A stretch of DNA of 50,528 nt from Parapedobacter tibetensis (GTDB lineage Bacteria > Bacteroidota > Bacteroidia > Sphingobacteriales > Sphingobacteriaceae). Position 1 is the first letter of the stretch, and each line of letters opens with the position of its first letter. This document shows, piece after piece, positions 33,431 through 42,769 of the stretch. Under the pieces are notes generated by a model. The model ran no database searches. It had not been told where the DNA came from and worked only from the letters and a program-made list of their open reading frames with translations. The translations under genes were made by a program, and so were the position numbers. The stretch is from positions 1-50,528 of the forward strand of contig NZ_JAMXBE010000022.1 of assembly GCF_024704835.1 (NCBI RefSeq). Reading direction: 5' to 3'.

Positions 33431-34171
33431 TTAATTACAACTCAATTCCCTGATTTTAATATTCCTGAAAGCGGTCAAGTCAGCATGATCCTGCAACAGG
33501 ATATGACCTTTCAGTGCTTTCCCAAAATTCGGATAATTTTTGAATTTGCTCTTAGCCACTGCTTCACGAAACTGTTTTCCACCTCGTTCGTATTCCAAAA
33601 CCTTTATCCCGTTCAGCCAATGTTCAACATAAATCCCCCTTGCAACAATACGGGCACTGTTCCATTCCCCGGCCGGATTTACCACACGGTTTGTAGCCTG
33701 CAGTAATTCATAAAGGCATGCAATGGAATGCAGGCTGCCATCATCCAGCGGCCTTATGCCCGTATCGTGTGTTTGGTATTCAAGGCCCAATGCTTTGCCC
33801 GCTTCATATACATCCTCCAGTACGAAATATTTTATCCCACTGTTTGCGTTTACCGGCGCTTTGAAATCGACGGATAACTCAAAATTGCTGTACATATTTT
33901 CGGTCACAATGTCGCCACCGCCACCGTTATGCTGCGTGGTCAACGTACCATCTTCGACGACCCAGCCCTTTTCGGGGAACGACGCTTTATTTGCGCCACG
34001 CCAACCGTTCGTTGTTTTACCATCGAAAAGCAACTCCCAGCCTTCCTCCATTTCTTTTTTTGTCAATGCATTGGGCCCAACTTCCTGTGAAGAAGCTGGA
34101 TTACTTATGCAAAATACACATGCAATAGCCATGAATATGGCAGCTATATGCAACGCTTGATTTTTGTCCAT
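33431..34171 (-). CDS. DUF1080 protein, putative 3-keto-glycoside hydrolase
   Basis: The 246-residue protein has a signal peptide (IFMAIACVFCISNPASSQ). It carries the DUF1080 concanavalin-like fold: EGWELLFDGKTTNGWRG, KGWVVEDGTLTTQ, NFELSVDFKAPVNANSGIKY, EYQTHD, PAGEWNSARIVARG, VEHWLNGIKVLEYERG and HILLQDHADLTAFRNIKI. Members of this family have been shown to cleave 3-keto-glycosides. The gene is 44 bp downstream of a Gfo/Idh/MocA oxidoreductase gene, the enzyme class that makes 3-keto sugars. The pair may cut a glycosidic bond oxidatively after or beside GH115 (inference). Confidence 0.85.
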   Translation of the reverse strand: MDKNQALHIAAIFMAIACVFCISNPASSQEVGPNALTKKEMEEGWELLFDGKTTNGWRGANKASFPEKGWVVEDGTLTTQHNGGGGDIVTENMYSNFELSVDFKAPVNANSGIKYFVLEDVYEAGKALGLEYQTHDTGIRPLDDGSLHSIACLYELLQATNRVVNPAGEWNSARIVARGIYVEHWLNGIKVLEYERGGKQFREAVAKSKFKNYPNFGKALKGHILLQDHADLTAFRNIKIRELSCN

Positions 34172-34215
34172 GCCAATATACGATTTTCGTTAACTCCTGA
34201 TGATGGTTATTTATT

Positions 34216-35586
34216 TTATACTTCTTTGGGCATGATATACGGATAACGGTATTGACGGCTTAAATACGCATTTGCCGCTGTATCACCGTTGAACGTTTCC
34301 GTATCCGGGTTGAATATCAGTTTTCTTCCTGTCCGGAATGAGATGTTCGCCAAGTGGCTCAACGTGGCCGATCGGTGTCCCTCAATAATATCGGCATAGA
34401 GGTCTTCCCGCTTCCGGCTACGCACACAGTTGATGAAGTTTTCATAATGGTCTGTCTTGGGATAAGCGGATAAATCCATTTGCTGGATAATGGGCCCCGG
34501 CTTTTCGATCCTCTTGGGAAAACCGGGCGTATAATCAGGGTCTGACACCCCTTCAGTACCTCCATAGAAGGTTTTCCATCCTCCAGCAGACGTCATCCAA
34601 CCGTCGCTCCCAAAAAAGAGGTTACCCACGCTGACGTCGCCTTCTTCATTGGAGTACACACCGCGAACCTCGTATTGCAGGATTTTGCCATCCGCATATT
34701 CGAAGATTACATGTTGCGTGTTGGGTACTTCTTGGTCGGAATCCCACACGAACATACCTCCGGCCGAATGCACTTTTACCGGATGCTCGTGCTTATTCAT
34801 CCCCCAACGTGCCAAGTCCATTTGGTGGACGATATTCCCCATTTCCGTGGTGGAATAGTCCCAGAAATAATGCCAATTATAGTGGAACCTATTCGGATTG
34901 AATGGCCTTTCCGGTGCTGGCCCCAGGAATAAGTCCCAATGCACTCCTTCAGGCACGTTGGAATCTTTAAGATGGCCAATGCTGTTCCTTGGTTTGAAGC
35001 AAACGCCTTTTGCCATATAAATATCCCCTAACTTCCCTTCATGCAGGAATTTCATCGCTTCCTGGACCGACGCTTCCGACCGCATGTTCATTCCAGCTTG
35101 CACGATGCGGCCGTATTTGCGGGCAGCCTCTACCATCTTCCGTCCTTCTTCGATGGTATAGGAAACGGGCTTTTCAACATATACGTCCTTTCCGGCCTGG
35201 CAAGCCCACACGGTCATCAACGTATGCCAGTGGTCGGGCGTAGCGATGGATATGACATCTACATCTTTATCTTCCAGTACGTTGCGGATGTCTATTTCCG
35301 TTCTGGGTTTAAAACCCGACAGCGTTTCTATGTCCTTGATTGCAGCAGGGAACAGCCGCTCGTCGACGTCACAGATGACGGTCACCCGTGTGTTCGGAAT
35401 CTGGCAGAACCGGGAATAATGGTGTTTCCCCTTCCCGTTAATTCCGATAACGGCCACATTAATCTGATCATTAGGGCGCTTTTGATTCAATATGGCAGGG
35501 TGTGAAAGCGCTGAGCCCGAAGCCAGCACAGCCCCTGTTGCCATTAGGGATTTCCTCAAAAAATCCCGTCGGTTGTCGTGTACCAT
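34216..35586 (-). CDS. Gfo/Idh/MocA-family oxidoreductase, Tat-exported
   Basis: The 456-residue protein starts with a twin-arginine signal (NRRDFLRKSLMATGAVLASG). The Rossmann domain reads INVAVIGINGKGKHHYSRF, VICDVDERL and the diagnostic VEKPVSYTIEEG near residue 130. The C-terminal alpha/beta domain reads HWDLFLGPAPERPFNPNRFH and EMGNIVHQMDLARWGMNKH. Tat export means it folds with its bound nicotinamide cofactor in the cytosol and works in the periplasm. Relatives oxidise the C3 hydroxyl of sugars or act as sugar oxidoreductases. Together with the DUF1080 gene next to it, a 3-keto-glycoside route is plausible. How its cofactor is recycled cannot be read from this locus. Confidence 0.9.
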   Translation of the reverse strand: MVHDNRRDFLRKSLMATGAVLASGSALSHPAILNQKRPNDQINVAVIGINGKGKHHYSRFCQIPNTRVTVICDVDERLFPAAIKDIETLSGFKPRTEIDIRNVLEDKDVDVISIATPDHWHTLMTVWACQAGKDVYVEKPVSYTIEEGRKMVEAARKYGRIVQAGMNMRSEASVQEAMKFLHEGKLGDIYMAKGVCFKPRNSIGHLKDSNVPEGVHWDLFLGPAPERPFNPNRFHYNWHYFWDYSTTEMGNIVHQMDLARWGMNKHEHPVKVHSAGGMFVWDSDQEVPNTQHVIFEYADGKILQYEVRGVYSNEEGDVSVGNLFFGSDGWMTSAGGWKTFYGGTEGVSDPDYTPGFPKRIEKPGPIIQQMDLSAYPKTDHYENFINCVRSRKREDLYADIIEGHRSATLSHLANISFRTGRKLIFNPDTETFNGDTAANAYLSRQYRYPYIMPKEV

Positions 35587-35634
35587 AACAGTGTATTTAA
35601 TAGCTATAATTATATGGATTGTATATTGACCGTT

Positions 35635-37077
35635 TCATTCTTGGCTGTAATCCGAAGGTGCGATGTGCCTACGGGTACTACCTGCGTGTCCATGGGGAAA
35701 GACCACAAGCTGGTGGACGCGCACCCAATACCCCTCCGATCCATACCGGTCGCCGCGTTTGTTGAACCAGACGCCTTGCTCCCTCGACACCTCCACCTGT
35801 AGGGTATAGTCTCCCCCCGGCAGCGGTGGGGTAACAAAACGCAAGCCCGTATCCGGCACTTTGCTGTAGAAATCGACCAGCGAGGTATGGAAAGTCGTCC
35901 CGTCATTGCCGGTGATGCTTACGCGCGCATAACCGCCGTGTGGACCACTTTCTCCGATGAGGCCCACCGGCAAGCCGTTGTATGGGATGCGCATCAAATC
36001 CCCTTTTCTGTTCGAAGCCAGGGCGGTATTCGGCGGCAGTGTCACCAAAACATCTTCGGGAAACGCCACGGGCTCCAGGCTATTGGCATCCCAATAGGGC
36101 CAGTATTCGGGGATGGACAGTTTGGTGCCATTGGTTTGCAGGGGCAGCCACACCTGCGTAGCCGCGTCGGCTTGGTTCGGAAACGACCAGCGGTCGCCCA
36201 TATAAAGCGGGATGGTGTCGTTGCCACGTACAAGGGGGAACACAAAGGAACACTGCGAGTTGTAGGTCAGCGAGCCTTCCGGGCAGAACAGCCCACGTTC
36301 TTCCCATGGACCTTCAACGGACGGTGCGGTGTGATACTTGTTATCATTGCGCTCCCAGCTGGTGAGGTTGGAGCTCAGCAAATAGTACAATCCATCTTTC
36401 ATGAACATGGCCGGCGATTCGCCCACTCCCGGGATGAAGCTGGCGACCTTTTTTTCCGCGGAACGGTAGTCTTTGCTCAGCCGGTAGATATCGCCGTGAT
36501 GGATGAGCAGGTAGCCCTGCCCGTCGGTATCCCGGAAGGTGCCCATGTCCCATTTGCGGATTGGCTGGCCGTCATACAGCAAGGCGCCATGAAATTCGTA
36601 TTCCCCGTTTATGGTTTTGCTAGTGGCATATCCGACATGCGGATCCGAGTATTTCCTGTTGTCCGTGTGCATGTACATGACGTATTCGCCGGAGGTGGGG
36701 CATTTCATCACCTTTACCCGTTCGCCGACACGGTTGGGCCCCAACAGCCCATCTCGTTGTTCCGGCAGCACGATGCGCTCGAATTTCCAATTGGCCAGGT
36801 CAGCAGAGGAGTAGCAACTGAAGCCGATAAACCTGTTCACGCTGTCGGTCTTATACTCGCCGAAAAGATAGTACCGCCCACCGTCCTCGACGATGCAGGC
36901 GCCGTGGGCGTTGACGATGCTCCCGTTGTCATCAAACCAAGGGACGCCGTTCAGGATGATGGCCGCGTTGGCATTGCCCTCCTGTGCCTGGCTGAAAAAC
37001 GGTGCCGTCAGATATAAAATCGAGATAAACAATGCCAGCAACGGCTCTTGGAATGGGGAAATCACTCGTTCTTCCAT
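35635..37077 (-). CDS. GH43-like five-bladed propeller glycosidase, secreted
   Basis: I chose ATG 37077 (MEERVISPFQEPLL), which leads into a signal peptide (LLALFISILYLTAPFFSQAQ), giving 480 residues. The propeller motifs are NAHGACIVEDGGRYYLFGEY, GFSCYSSADLANWKFER, VGYATSKTINGEYEFHG, WDMGTFRDTDGQGYLLIHHG, GESPAMFMKDGLYYLLSSNL and YNSQCSFVFPL. The GTFRDTDGQGYLL block and NAHGA opening place it near GH43 (subfamily 24/34-like) enzymes acting on galactose- or arabinose-containing side chains. The exact subfamily cannot be settled by eye. A C-terminal beta domain (TLQVEVSREQGVWFNKRG) follows. It is the first enzyme after SusD. Confidence 0.75.
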   Translation of the reverse strand: MEERVISPFQEPLLALFISILYLTAPFFSQAQEGNANAAIILNGVPWFDDNGSIVNAHGACIVEDGGRYYLFGEYKTDSVNRFIGFSCYSSADLANWKFERIVLPEQRDGLLGPNRVGERVKVMKCPTSGEYVMYMHTDNRKYSDPHVGYATSKTINGEYEFHGALLYDGQPIRKWDMGTFRDTDGQGYLLIHHGDIYRLSKDYRSAEKKVASFIPGVGESPAMFMKDGLYYLLSSNLTSWERNDNKYHTAPSVEGPWEERGLFCPEGSLTYNSQCSFVFPLVRGNDTIPLYMGDRWSFPNQADAATQVWLPLQTNGTKLSIPEYWPYWDANSLEPVAFPEDVLVTLPPNTALASNRKGDLMRIPYNGLPVGLIGESGPHGGYARVSITGNDGTTFHTSLVDFYSKVPDTGLRFVTPPLPGGDYTLQVEVSREQGVWFNKRGDRYGSEGYWVRVHQLVVFPHGHAGSTRRHIAPSDYSQE

Positions 37078-37148
37078 ACGTTGATTAATTCGGATCGTGG
37101 TTATACTATTTGTCAAATTGCGTATCGTTAATTGGTTTCAGCCCCGTT

Positions 37149-39179
37149 TCACTCCATTGCCGGCTGATCCGCTGCCGCAGGCCAGTAAGGATTCTGGTAA
37201 ATTGGCGAGTCGGAGACCGTTTGCCCATCAGGCGCCGTCAGCAGAAACTGGTTTATCGCAATCGGTGTCAGGTAGTGGGCCATCTTCCAGGTAAATCCAT
37301 TATAGGCCAACTGGTTGGCATTCCGTTGGTATGGACGCAGGTATTCGCTGAGGGCGGGCGAAGAAACGTTGGCATTGTCCGTCCCATCGGCCCGCAGGTC
37401 GGTGTACCAGCTCTCCATCGGTGTATTCCACAGGTGGAAACCTTCCGGAATGTAGGGACCGGCAATCAGCTGATCCATCGCCCTCCAGCGGCACAGGTCT
37501 ATGTAGCGCAACCCTTCCGAAATAAACTCGCTGCGTCGCTCGCGACGGATGTTGTACAGCGTTTTATCGGTGAGCACCTGTCCGGCGGAATAAGCGCCCC
37601 AGTCATTTCCAGCCTCCCTGCCCATATCGGTGGCGGCAATCGTTGCATCGATGTCATCGCCCACGTGGGCACGGCGGCGGATGATCTGCCAGTACTCCCG
37701 CGCGGAAGCGTCCAACGATCCGTTCCGTTCGTAGGAAGCTTCCATGTAGTTCAGGAGCGCCTCGGCCGCGCGATAGATGATGATGCCGGTATAACCCTGA
37801 TTCTGGACATGGTATTTGGTGTCGAAATTGCCCCCTTTCCGTAAAGCATAACCGGTTGTATAGCCCCGCTGTGCATCGCCGGTGGTGATATTGGGGATGG
37901 GTTCCTCATAGTTGATGTTTAGACCGGTCTGGCTCACCACCAGGATATTGTGCTGCCCCGGCTCCTTGAGGAACAACGACAGGCGGGAATCCCTGTTGGC
38001 ACGGACATCCCGAATCGTCTTGTCGCCCATGTAGTATCCGTTGCCATCGGCATAGGTGCCGTTTGCGTAGACCGGTGTCCCATCTGCCATCAGGAAGTTC
38101 TGCACATAGCCGCGGGTAACACCTACTCCCCAATTCCCTTGGTTGGCGGCAAGCGCTACGTCATGCCCCAGTATACCGAGTGCGTACTGCCGCCAGAGCA
38201 AGACTTCGGGTACCGACGACAGGTTTTCAGACCCGAACATATTGAAGTAGGGATTGGCGGGCTCCGTCGTTGCCTGTTGCAGCGCGCCAGTATTCTGGGT
38301 GAGGGTGTTCTTGTATTTTTCCGACACTTCCCTTGAGGCCGACATGGCTTCCCCGAGGAAGAAATCAATTTCACTGTCAATGCTACCGCCAGGAAACTGG
38401 TAGTTGGCGTTGTAATCTTTCACTTTACCGGGCCAGCCATCCCCATTGGGCACAAACGCGGTACCCTTGAAATATTTCAGCCAAGTACCTTCATGCAAGG
38501 CCACCCGCGACTTCAGCAGCAGGGCGACATCGCGGTTGATACGGGTCGTAGCCATATCCTTGGCTGCCAGCAGCGTAATGGCTTTGTCTAGGTCGGACAG
38601 GATGAACCGCGCCACTTCGTTGCGCGGCGAACGCCGGCTGGCCTTCGTCAACACCGCAAGGTCGTCGGCAAGCGGTTCGGTGATGATCGGAAAGTCGCCG
38701 AATTGCCGGTAGCGACTGAAATATTCGAGTGCACGCAGGAAATACATTTCGCCGATGTAGTGCTGCACGTCGGCCAGGTTGCCGGAAATGGTATTTTGTG
38801 CCCCGCCCAGATCGTCGCCATATCTTGGATTGACCATGGAAAAGAAAAAATTGAGTCGATAGATGTTTTGGAACGACCAATCTCCGCCGCTGTTGGGCAC
38901 CCGCCACAGGCCGGTGGCGAAACGGCTCGGTGCATTCGTGGAAATCTGGTTGTCGGTACCTTGGTCTTGGGCAAAAATCCCGTATGAATTGCCCGAGCTT
39001 GACGGAAGGATACGCGGATAGCTATCATCCGCATAGGCCTGCAATTGGGAGGCCTCTGTGAGATAGGTTTCTGGGGCTAAGGTAGACAGCGGTTCGCGCT
39101 CAAGGAATTTCTCACAGGAAGTGAACCCGCCACCGATGGTCAATGCCAACAAGGCTATATAGATGTTATTTGTTTTCAT
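37149..39179 (-). CDS. SusD/RagB-family surface glycan-binding lipoprotein
   Basis: The 676-residue lipoprotein (IALLALTIGGGFTSCEKFLE, Cys22) is longer than most SusD proteins. Family motifs are TYLTEASQLQAYADDSYPRI, YIGEMYFLRALEYFSRYRQFGDFPIIT, RSPRNEVARFILSDLDKAI, RAAEALLNYMEASYERNG, IRRRAHV, IRRERRSEFISEGLRYIDLCRWRAMDQL and a terminal YLTPIAINQF...YQNPYWPA. It pairs with the SusC gene 12 bp upstream and would bind the plant polysaccharide attacked by GH115/GH43. Confidence 0.93.
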   Translation of the reverse strand: MKTNNIYIALLALTIGGGFTSCEKFLEREPLSTLAPETYLTEASQLQAYADDSYPRILPSSSGNSYGIFAQDQGTDNQISTNAPSRFATGLWRVPNSGGDWSFQNIYRLNFFFSMVNPRYGDDLGGAQNTISGNLADVQHYIGEMYFLRALEYFSRYRQFGDFPIITEPLADDLAVLTKASRRSPRNEVARFILSDLDKAITLLAAKDMATTRINRDVALLLKSRVALHEGTWLKYFKGTAFVPNGDGWPGKVKDYNANYQFPGGSIDSEIDFFLGEAMSASREVSEKYKNTLTQNTGALQQATTEPANPYFNMFGSENLSSVPEVLLWRQYALGILGHDVALAANQGNWGVGVTRGYVQNFLMADGTPVYANGTYADGNGYYMGDKTIRDVRANRDSRLSLFLKEPGQHNILVVSQTGLNINYEEPIPNITTGDAQRGYTTGYALRKGGNFDTKYHVQNQGYTGIIIYRAAEALLNYMEASYERNGSLDASAREYWQIIRRRAHVGDDIDATIAATDMGREAGNDWGAYSAGQVLTDKTLYNIRRERRSEFISEGLRYIDLCRWRAMDQLIAGPYIPEGFHLWNTPMESWYTDLRADGTDNANVSSPALSEYLRPYQRNANQLAYNGFTWKMAHYLTPIAINQFLLTAPDGQTVSDSPIYQNPYWPAAADQPAME

Positions 39180-39191
39180 GATACTATTGCG

Positions 39192-42100
39192 TTAAAAAGT
39201 TGCACTTACTCCAAATGATAGCGTAGATGACAGCGGATAGGCATTGCCCCCCACGCCGCCGCTTACCGTCTCGGGGTCGAACACCGCGAACAACGGGCTG
39301 AAGGTGAACAGGTTTTCGCCCGACATAAAGAGACGGCAGTTGGAAAAATTGATTTTACGCATCCAGGAGCCCGGTAGGGAGTAACCCAGTTGGATATTCT
39401 TCAGCCGCACGTAACGCGCATCCTGGATGTAACGGCTCTGCACCATCTGATTCTTCCCATTGCTGATGTCGGCGCTGGAGGGGCTGATCAACGGACGGGG
39501 GAAGTAAGCGTCAAGGTTTGCGGGGACCTCGTACCCCGGCATGCCTACCGGCTCGGCGCGGAAATAGTCGTTGTGCTGTATAAAGCCCCTCATATGCCAC
39601 TCGCTCCTGTTGCCGCGGACACCCCAGAATTGGCCGCCGCCCCCTTCATTGTTCGTGGTGGCATCGCCACCCACCCACATGTCGTGCTTCAGGACACCCT
39701 GAAAGAAGGCACGGAAATCAAACCCCTTCCAGGCAGCCGTGAGGTCCACGCCGAAGAAATAGTGGGAGTACGAATCCCCGAGTATCTTCAGGTCGCCATG
39801 GTCGCCCAACGTCCGCGAACCGGCACTGATCTTGCCATCCCCGTTGAGGTCGCGGTACATGATATCGCCCGCTCCCCATTGGGAGCTTAGCGTGCTTTGA
39901 CCGCCGTTTGGCAGGGAAGTGAGGTGGGCGTCCATTTCTGCCTGGGTCTTGGCGATGCCGACGGTTTCGTATCCCCAGATCAGGCCATCGCGTTGGCCAG
40001 CAATATAGGTGTTGATGGAATTGGTCTTGTTGTTCGGGTAGCTGTCAATGATCGTGATCTGGTCAGAGAGGTTCAGGTTGATGCCATAACTTAATCCGTT
40101 AGCAAGGCGATCGCTCCATCCAATGGAAACCTCCCACCCTTTCGTGTGCAGGTCGGTATTATTCGTTTGTGGCGTAGCGATACCCAAGGTGGCCGGCAGC
40201 TCAGGAGCTGGGCCCACCATGTTATCCGTGTAGCGGGTAAAATAATCAAATGCCCCCGTCAATCGGTTTTTAAGCAAGCCATAATCCAGCCCGATATTCC
40301 ACGACCTTACTTTTTCCCAGGTCAGCGATGTGCTTACCAGTCCGCCGATTGCAGCCGTATTGGGACGGATGCCATTTTGTAGCCACGCACCACTGAGGGG
40401 CGATAGGGTCATCGCCCGGTACGTCGGGTACCAGTTATTGGTGTTTTGGTTACCCAGCTGGCCATATGAAAACCGCGGCTTCAACTGGTTGACAACGTCC
40501 GTGAGCGGTGCCCAGAAACGTTCGCTTGCGATATTCCATCCGACGGAAAATGATGGGTTCCACTGCCATTGGTTGCCGATACGGAAGCGTGAGGTGCCAT
40601 CGTAACGCAAGTTGACTTCCGCCAGGTAGCGACCATCATAGTCATAGTTCAACCTGCCGAAAAATGCAGCCGTTGCCCATTCGTTGCTGTAGCCGCTGAT
40701 TACCGGTGGCTGGGCAACACCCGCACCGTTCAACCCGGTCGTCAAATCAAATTCGGTCAGGTCGGTTGATACCAGCCCGGTTTTGGACGCGGAGAAGAAA
40801 CGCTGATCCAGTTCTTCCATCTGAAAGCCACCCATCACCTTGAAATTGTGGACTTCGTTGAAGGTGTGCGAGTAATTGCTGTACACATTCATGTTCAGGT
40901 AATTCTCCTTGATCTGATCTTGGTACAGGCTGGAAGTGCCTCTCGTGTCTACCACGTTGCCCATGGCATCATGGGCGTAAGCCGGCAATGTAGCCTGCTT
41001 GACCCCACCGTTTTCGATCCTGTAGTTCAATTCCACGTTCGTCACCCAGTTTTTGACGGGTTCGAGAATAAAAGCTCCCTGGTGATACTGCTGGTCGGTT
41101 TGTGTATTGCGTTGCCCGCCCAATTCAAGGCCAATGATGTTGGGGGCGAAGATGTGTCCGTTGGGGTCATAGACCGGTATGTTGGGCCAGTTCTGCCGGC
41201 CAAAATAATTATAAAAACCGCCGCTGAAGGCTGTCGGACGCCAGTTGTCGGTACGTGTAAAGCGAGAGCTGTAGTTGAACTTAAGCCAATTGGTAAGGGT
41301 CGAATTGATCTTCCCTGTCAGGTTATACCGTTTCATGCCGTCCGAGCCGTGGATAAGCAGCCCGCCCTGGTCGAGGTAGTTGAAGGAAGCATAATAGGTC
41401 ATCTTCTCGCTCCCGCCCGTAGCGCTCAGGTTATGTTCGTTTGATAAGACGTTACGCTTATACGTCTCTTTGTACAGGTCCGTATTGGCATAGCCAAGCG
41501 CCCAGACATCTTCCCAGGCATCGGTACCGTTGTCTGCCGGGTCGAGCCCGCCGGTCAGTCTTCCCGCCTGGAAATCCAACATCTTTTGCATGGTCTCGTC
41601 GGAAAACCTCGCGGTCCGTCCGCTGTTGATCAGTGCGGAGTTCATCATCACCGCAAAGGTGTACGAATCCATCATTTCGGGCATGTTGATGGGACTGGCG
41701 GAGCGGAAACTGTTGTTGTAATTGATGGAAATCCTGCCCTGCTTGCCGGACTTGGTGGTCACCAGGATGACACCGAACGGCGCACGCGATCCATAGATGG
41801 AGGATGCGGCGGCATCTTTCAATACGGATATATTATCGATGTCCTGCGGATTCACGGTATTCAGGTCGCCTTCCATGCCGTCGATCAGGATCAATGGCGC
41901 CCCGCTTGAACTGCCGATGGTGCCGGTGCCGCGAACGCTGATACCCATATTTTGGTCCAGCGCCCCGGAGCTAGTGGTGATCTTCAGGCCCGGCACCAAG
42001 CCCTGCAATGCTTGGGTGGCGGAAGTTACCGGGCGGGATTCCAGCGCTTTCGCATCCACAACGCCCACGGCCCCGGTCAGGTTTACCTTCTTCTGGCTGC

Positions 42101-42509
42101 CGAAGCCCACGACAACGACCTCGTCAAGCGCTGAACTGGCCGATGACATGACGACATGGATTTCGGCTCTTCCGTTTACCGGTATTTCCTGCGTCTGGTA
42201 GCCCATCATGGAGAATACCAGCACCGCATTCCTGTCCGCTATGCGGATGGAATAGCGCCCCTGCTGGTCGGTGGCTGTCCCTTGGTTGGCCCCTTTTACC
42301 AGCACGGATATCCCCTGCAACATGCCCAACGAGTCGGATACGGTACCCCGCACCTCCAGCTGCTGTGGGATATGTCGATCCCCGGCAAATACGTTGGCGT
42401 TGATAGCCCCTGCCACGGCAAGCACGGCAAACAGCTTCATCGCCTTTAGATTGATCAAGCCCCGGCAGGTTCTGCACAGGCCTTGCAACACATCATAATT
42501 TGTACACAT
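39192..42509 (-). CDS. SusC-family TonB-dependent transporter (GH115 locus)
   Basis: The 1105-residue protein has a hydrophobic export segment (MKLFAVLAVAGAINANVFAG) about 24 residues after the first Met. A later start at that Met is possible. Then follow a carboxypeptidase-regulatory-like domain (LEVRGTVSDSLGMLQGISVL), TonB box (LDEVVVVGFGSQKK), plug (SVRGTGTIGSSSGAPLILID, ISVLKDAAASSIYGSRAPFG) and a large barrel ending TLSFGVSATF. It has no STN domain, consistent with control by the divergent hybrid two-component regulator. It heads an operon of at least six minus-strand genes with gaps of 12-71 bp. Confidence 0.95.
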   Translation of the reverse strand: MCTNYDVLQGLCRTCRGLINLKAMKLFAVLAVAGAINANVFAGDRHIPQQLEVRGTVSDSLGMLQGISVLVKGANQGTATDQQGRYSIRIADRNAVLVFSMMGYQTQEIPVNGRAEIHVVMSSASSALDEVVVVGFGSQKKVNLTGAVGVVDAKALESRPVTSATQALQGLVPGLKITTSSGALDQNMGISVRGTGTIGSSSGAPLILIDGMEGDLNTVNPQDIDNISVLKDAAASSIYGSRAPFGVILVTTKSGKQGRISINYNNSFRSASPINMPEMMDSYTFAVMMNSALINSGRTARFSDETMQKMLDFQAGRLTGGLDPADNGTDAWEDVWALGYANTDLYKETYKRNVLSNEHNLSATGGSEKMTYYASFNYLDQGGLLIHGSDGMKRYNLTGKINSTLTNWLKFNYSSRFTRTDNWRPTAFSGGFYNYFGRQNWPNIPVYDPNGHIFAPNIIGLELGGQRNTQTDQQYHQGAFILEPVKNWVTNVELNYRIENGGVKQATLPAYAHDAMGNVVDTRGTSSLYQDQIKENYLNMNVYSNYSHTFNEVHNFKVMGGFQMEELDQRFFSASKTGLVSTDLTEFDLTTGLNGAGVAQPPVISGYSNEWATAAFFGRLNYDYDGRYLAEVNLRYDGTSRFRIGNQWQWNPSFSVGWNIASERFWAPLTDVVNQLKPRFSYGQLGNQNTNNWYPTYRAMTLSPLSGAWLQNGIRPNTAAIGGLVSTSLTWEKVRSWNIGLDYGLLKNRLTGAFDYFTRYTDNMVGPAPELPATLGIATPQTNNTDLHTKGWEVSIGWSDRLANGLSYGINLNLSDQITIIDSYPNNKTNSINTYIAGQRDGLIWGYETVGIAKTQAEMDAHLTSLPNGGQSTLSSQWGAGDIMYRDLNGDGKISAGSRTLGDHGDLKILGDSYSHYFFGVDLTAAWKGFDFRAFFQGVLKHDMWVGGDATTNNEGGGGQFWGVRGNRSEWHMRGFIQHNDYFRAEPVGMPGYEVPANLDAYFPRPLISPSSADISNGKNQMVQSRYIQDARYVRLKNIQLGYSLPGSWMRKINFSNCRLFMSGENLFTFSPLFAVFDPETVSGGVGGNAYPLSSTLSFGVSATF

Positions 42510-42567
42510 TTGGTTTATAACTTTTAAGTGGTTAAACTGGTGAACTAATTTACATTGGTTAATAGAG

Positions 42568-42586
42568 GCTTTTAGCCCTTAAAAGC
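42568..42586. promoter_or_regulatory. 7-bp inverted repeat in divergent susC/regulator region
   Basis: GCTTTTA (42568-42574) and TAAAAGC (42580-42586) form a perfect stem with a 5-nt loop, 59 bp upstream of the susC start. It may be part of the susC promoter or leader. No confident TAnnTTTG box was found beside it. Confidence 0.35.
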
Positions 42587-42669
42587 ATAGTAGCGTTATT
42601 CCATGATGGCAACTCTCTTTCCTAACTTGGTTGGCTGGGACAATTATTGGCAATTTATACCGAAACCAA

Positions 42670-42705
42670 GGGGGGTGTATAAACTATCTGGGGGGTCAAA
42701 ACGCT
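42670..42705 (+). promoter_or_regulatory. Candidate operator for the hybrid two-component regulator (20-bp spaced direct repeat)
   Basis: GGGGGGT occurs at 42670-42676 and again at 42690-42696, exactly 20 bp apart. Both are followed after two or three bases by an AAAC (TAAAC and AAAAC). Direct repeats about two helical turns apart are the usual binding pattern of AraC-type dimers such as the regulator's C-terminal domain. It sits between the two divergent genes. Confidence 0.5.
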
Positions 42706-42769
42706 ACAAAATGCCGTCCGGATACATGCATTTGGTGCCAACGGGAAATTTTTCCGATATTTATCTGGC

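Noticed and set aside
35887-37017. Long plus-strand frame opposite the GH43-like gene
   Set aside because: It is the antisense of a well-supported propeller glycosidase with signal peptide, and no recognisable domain is encoded on this strand.
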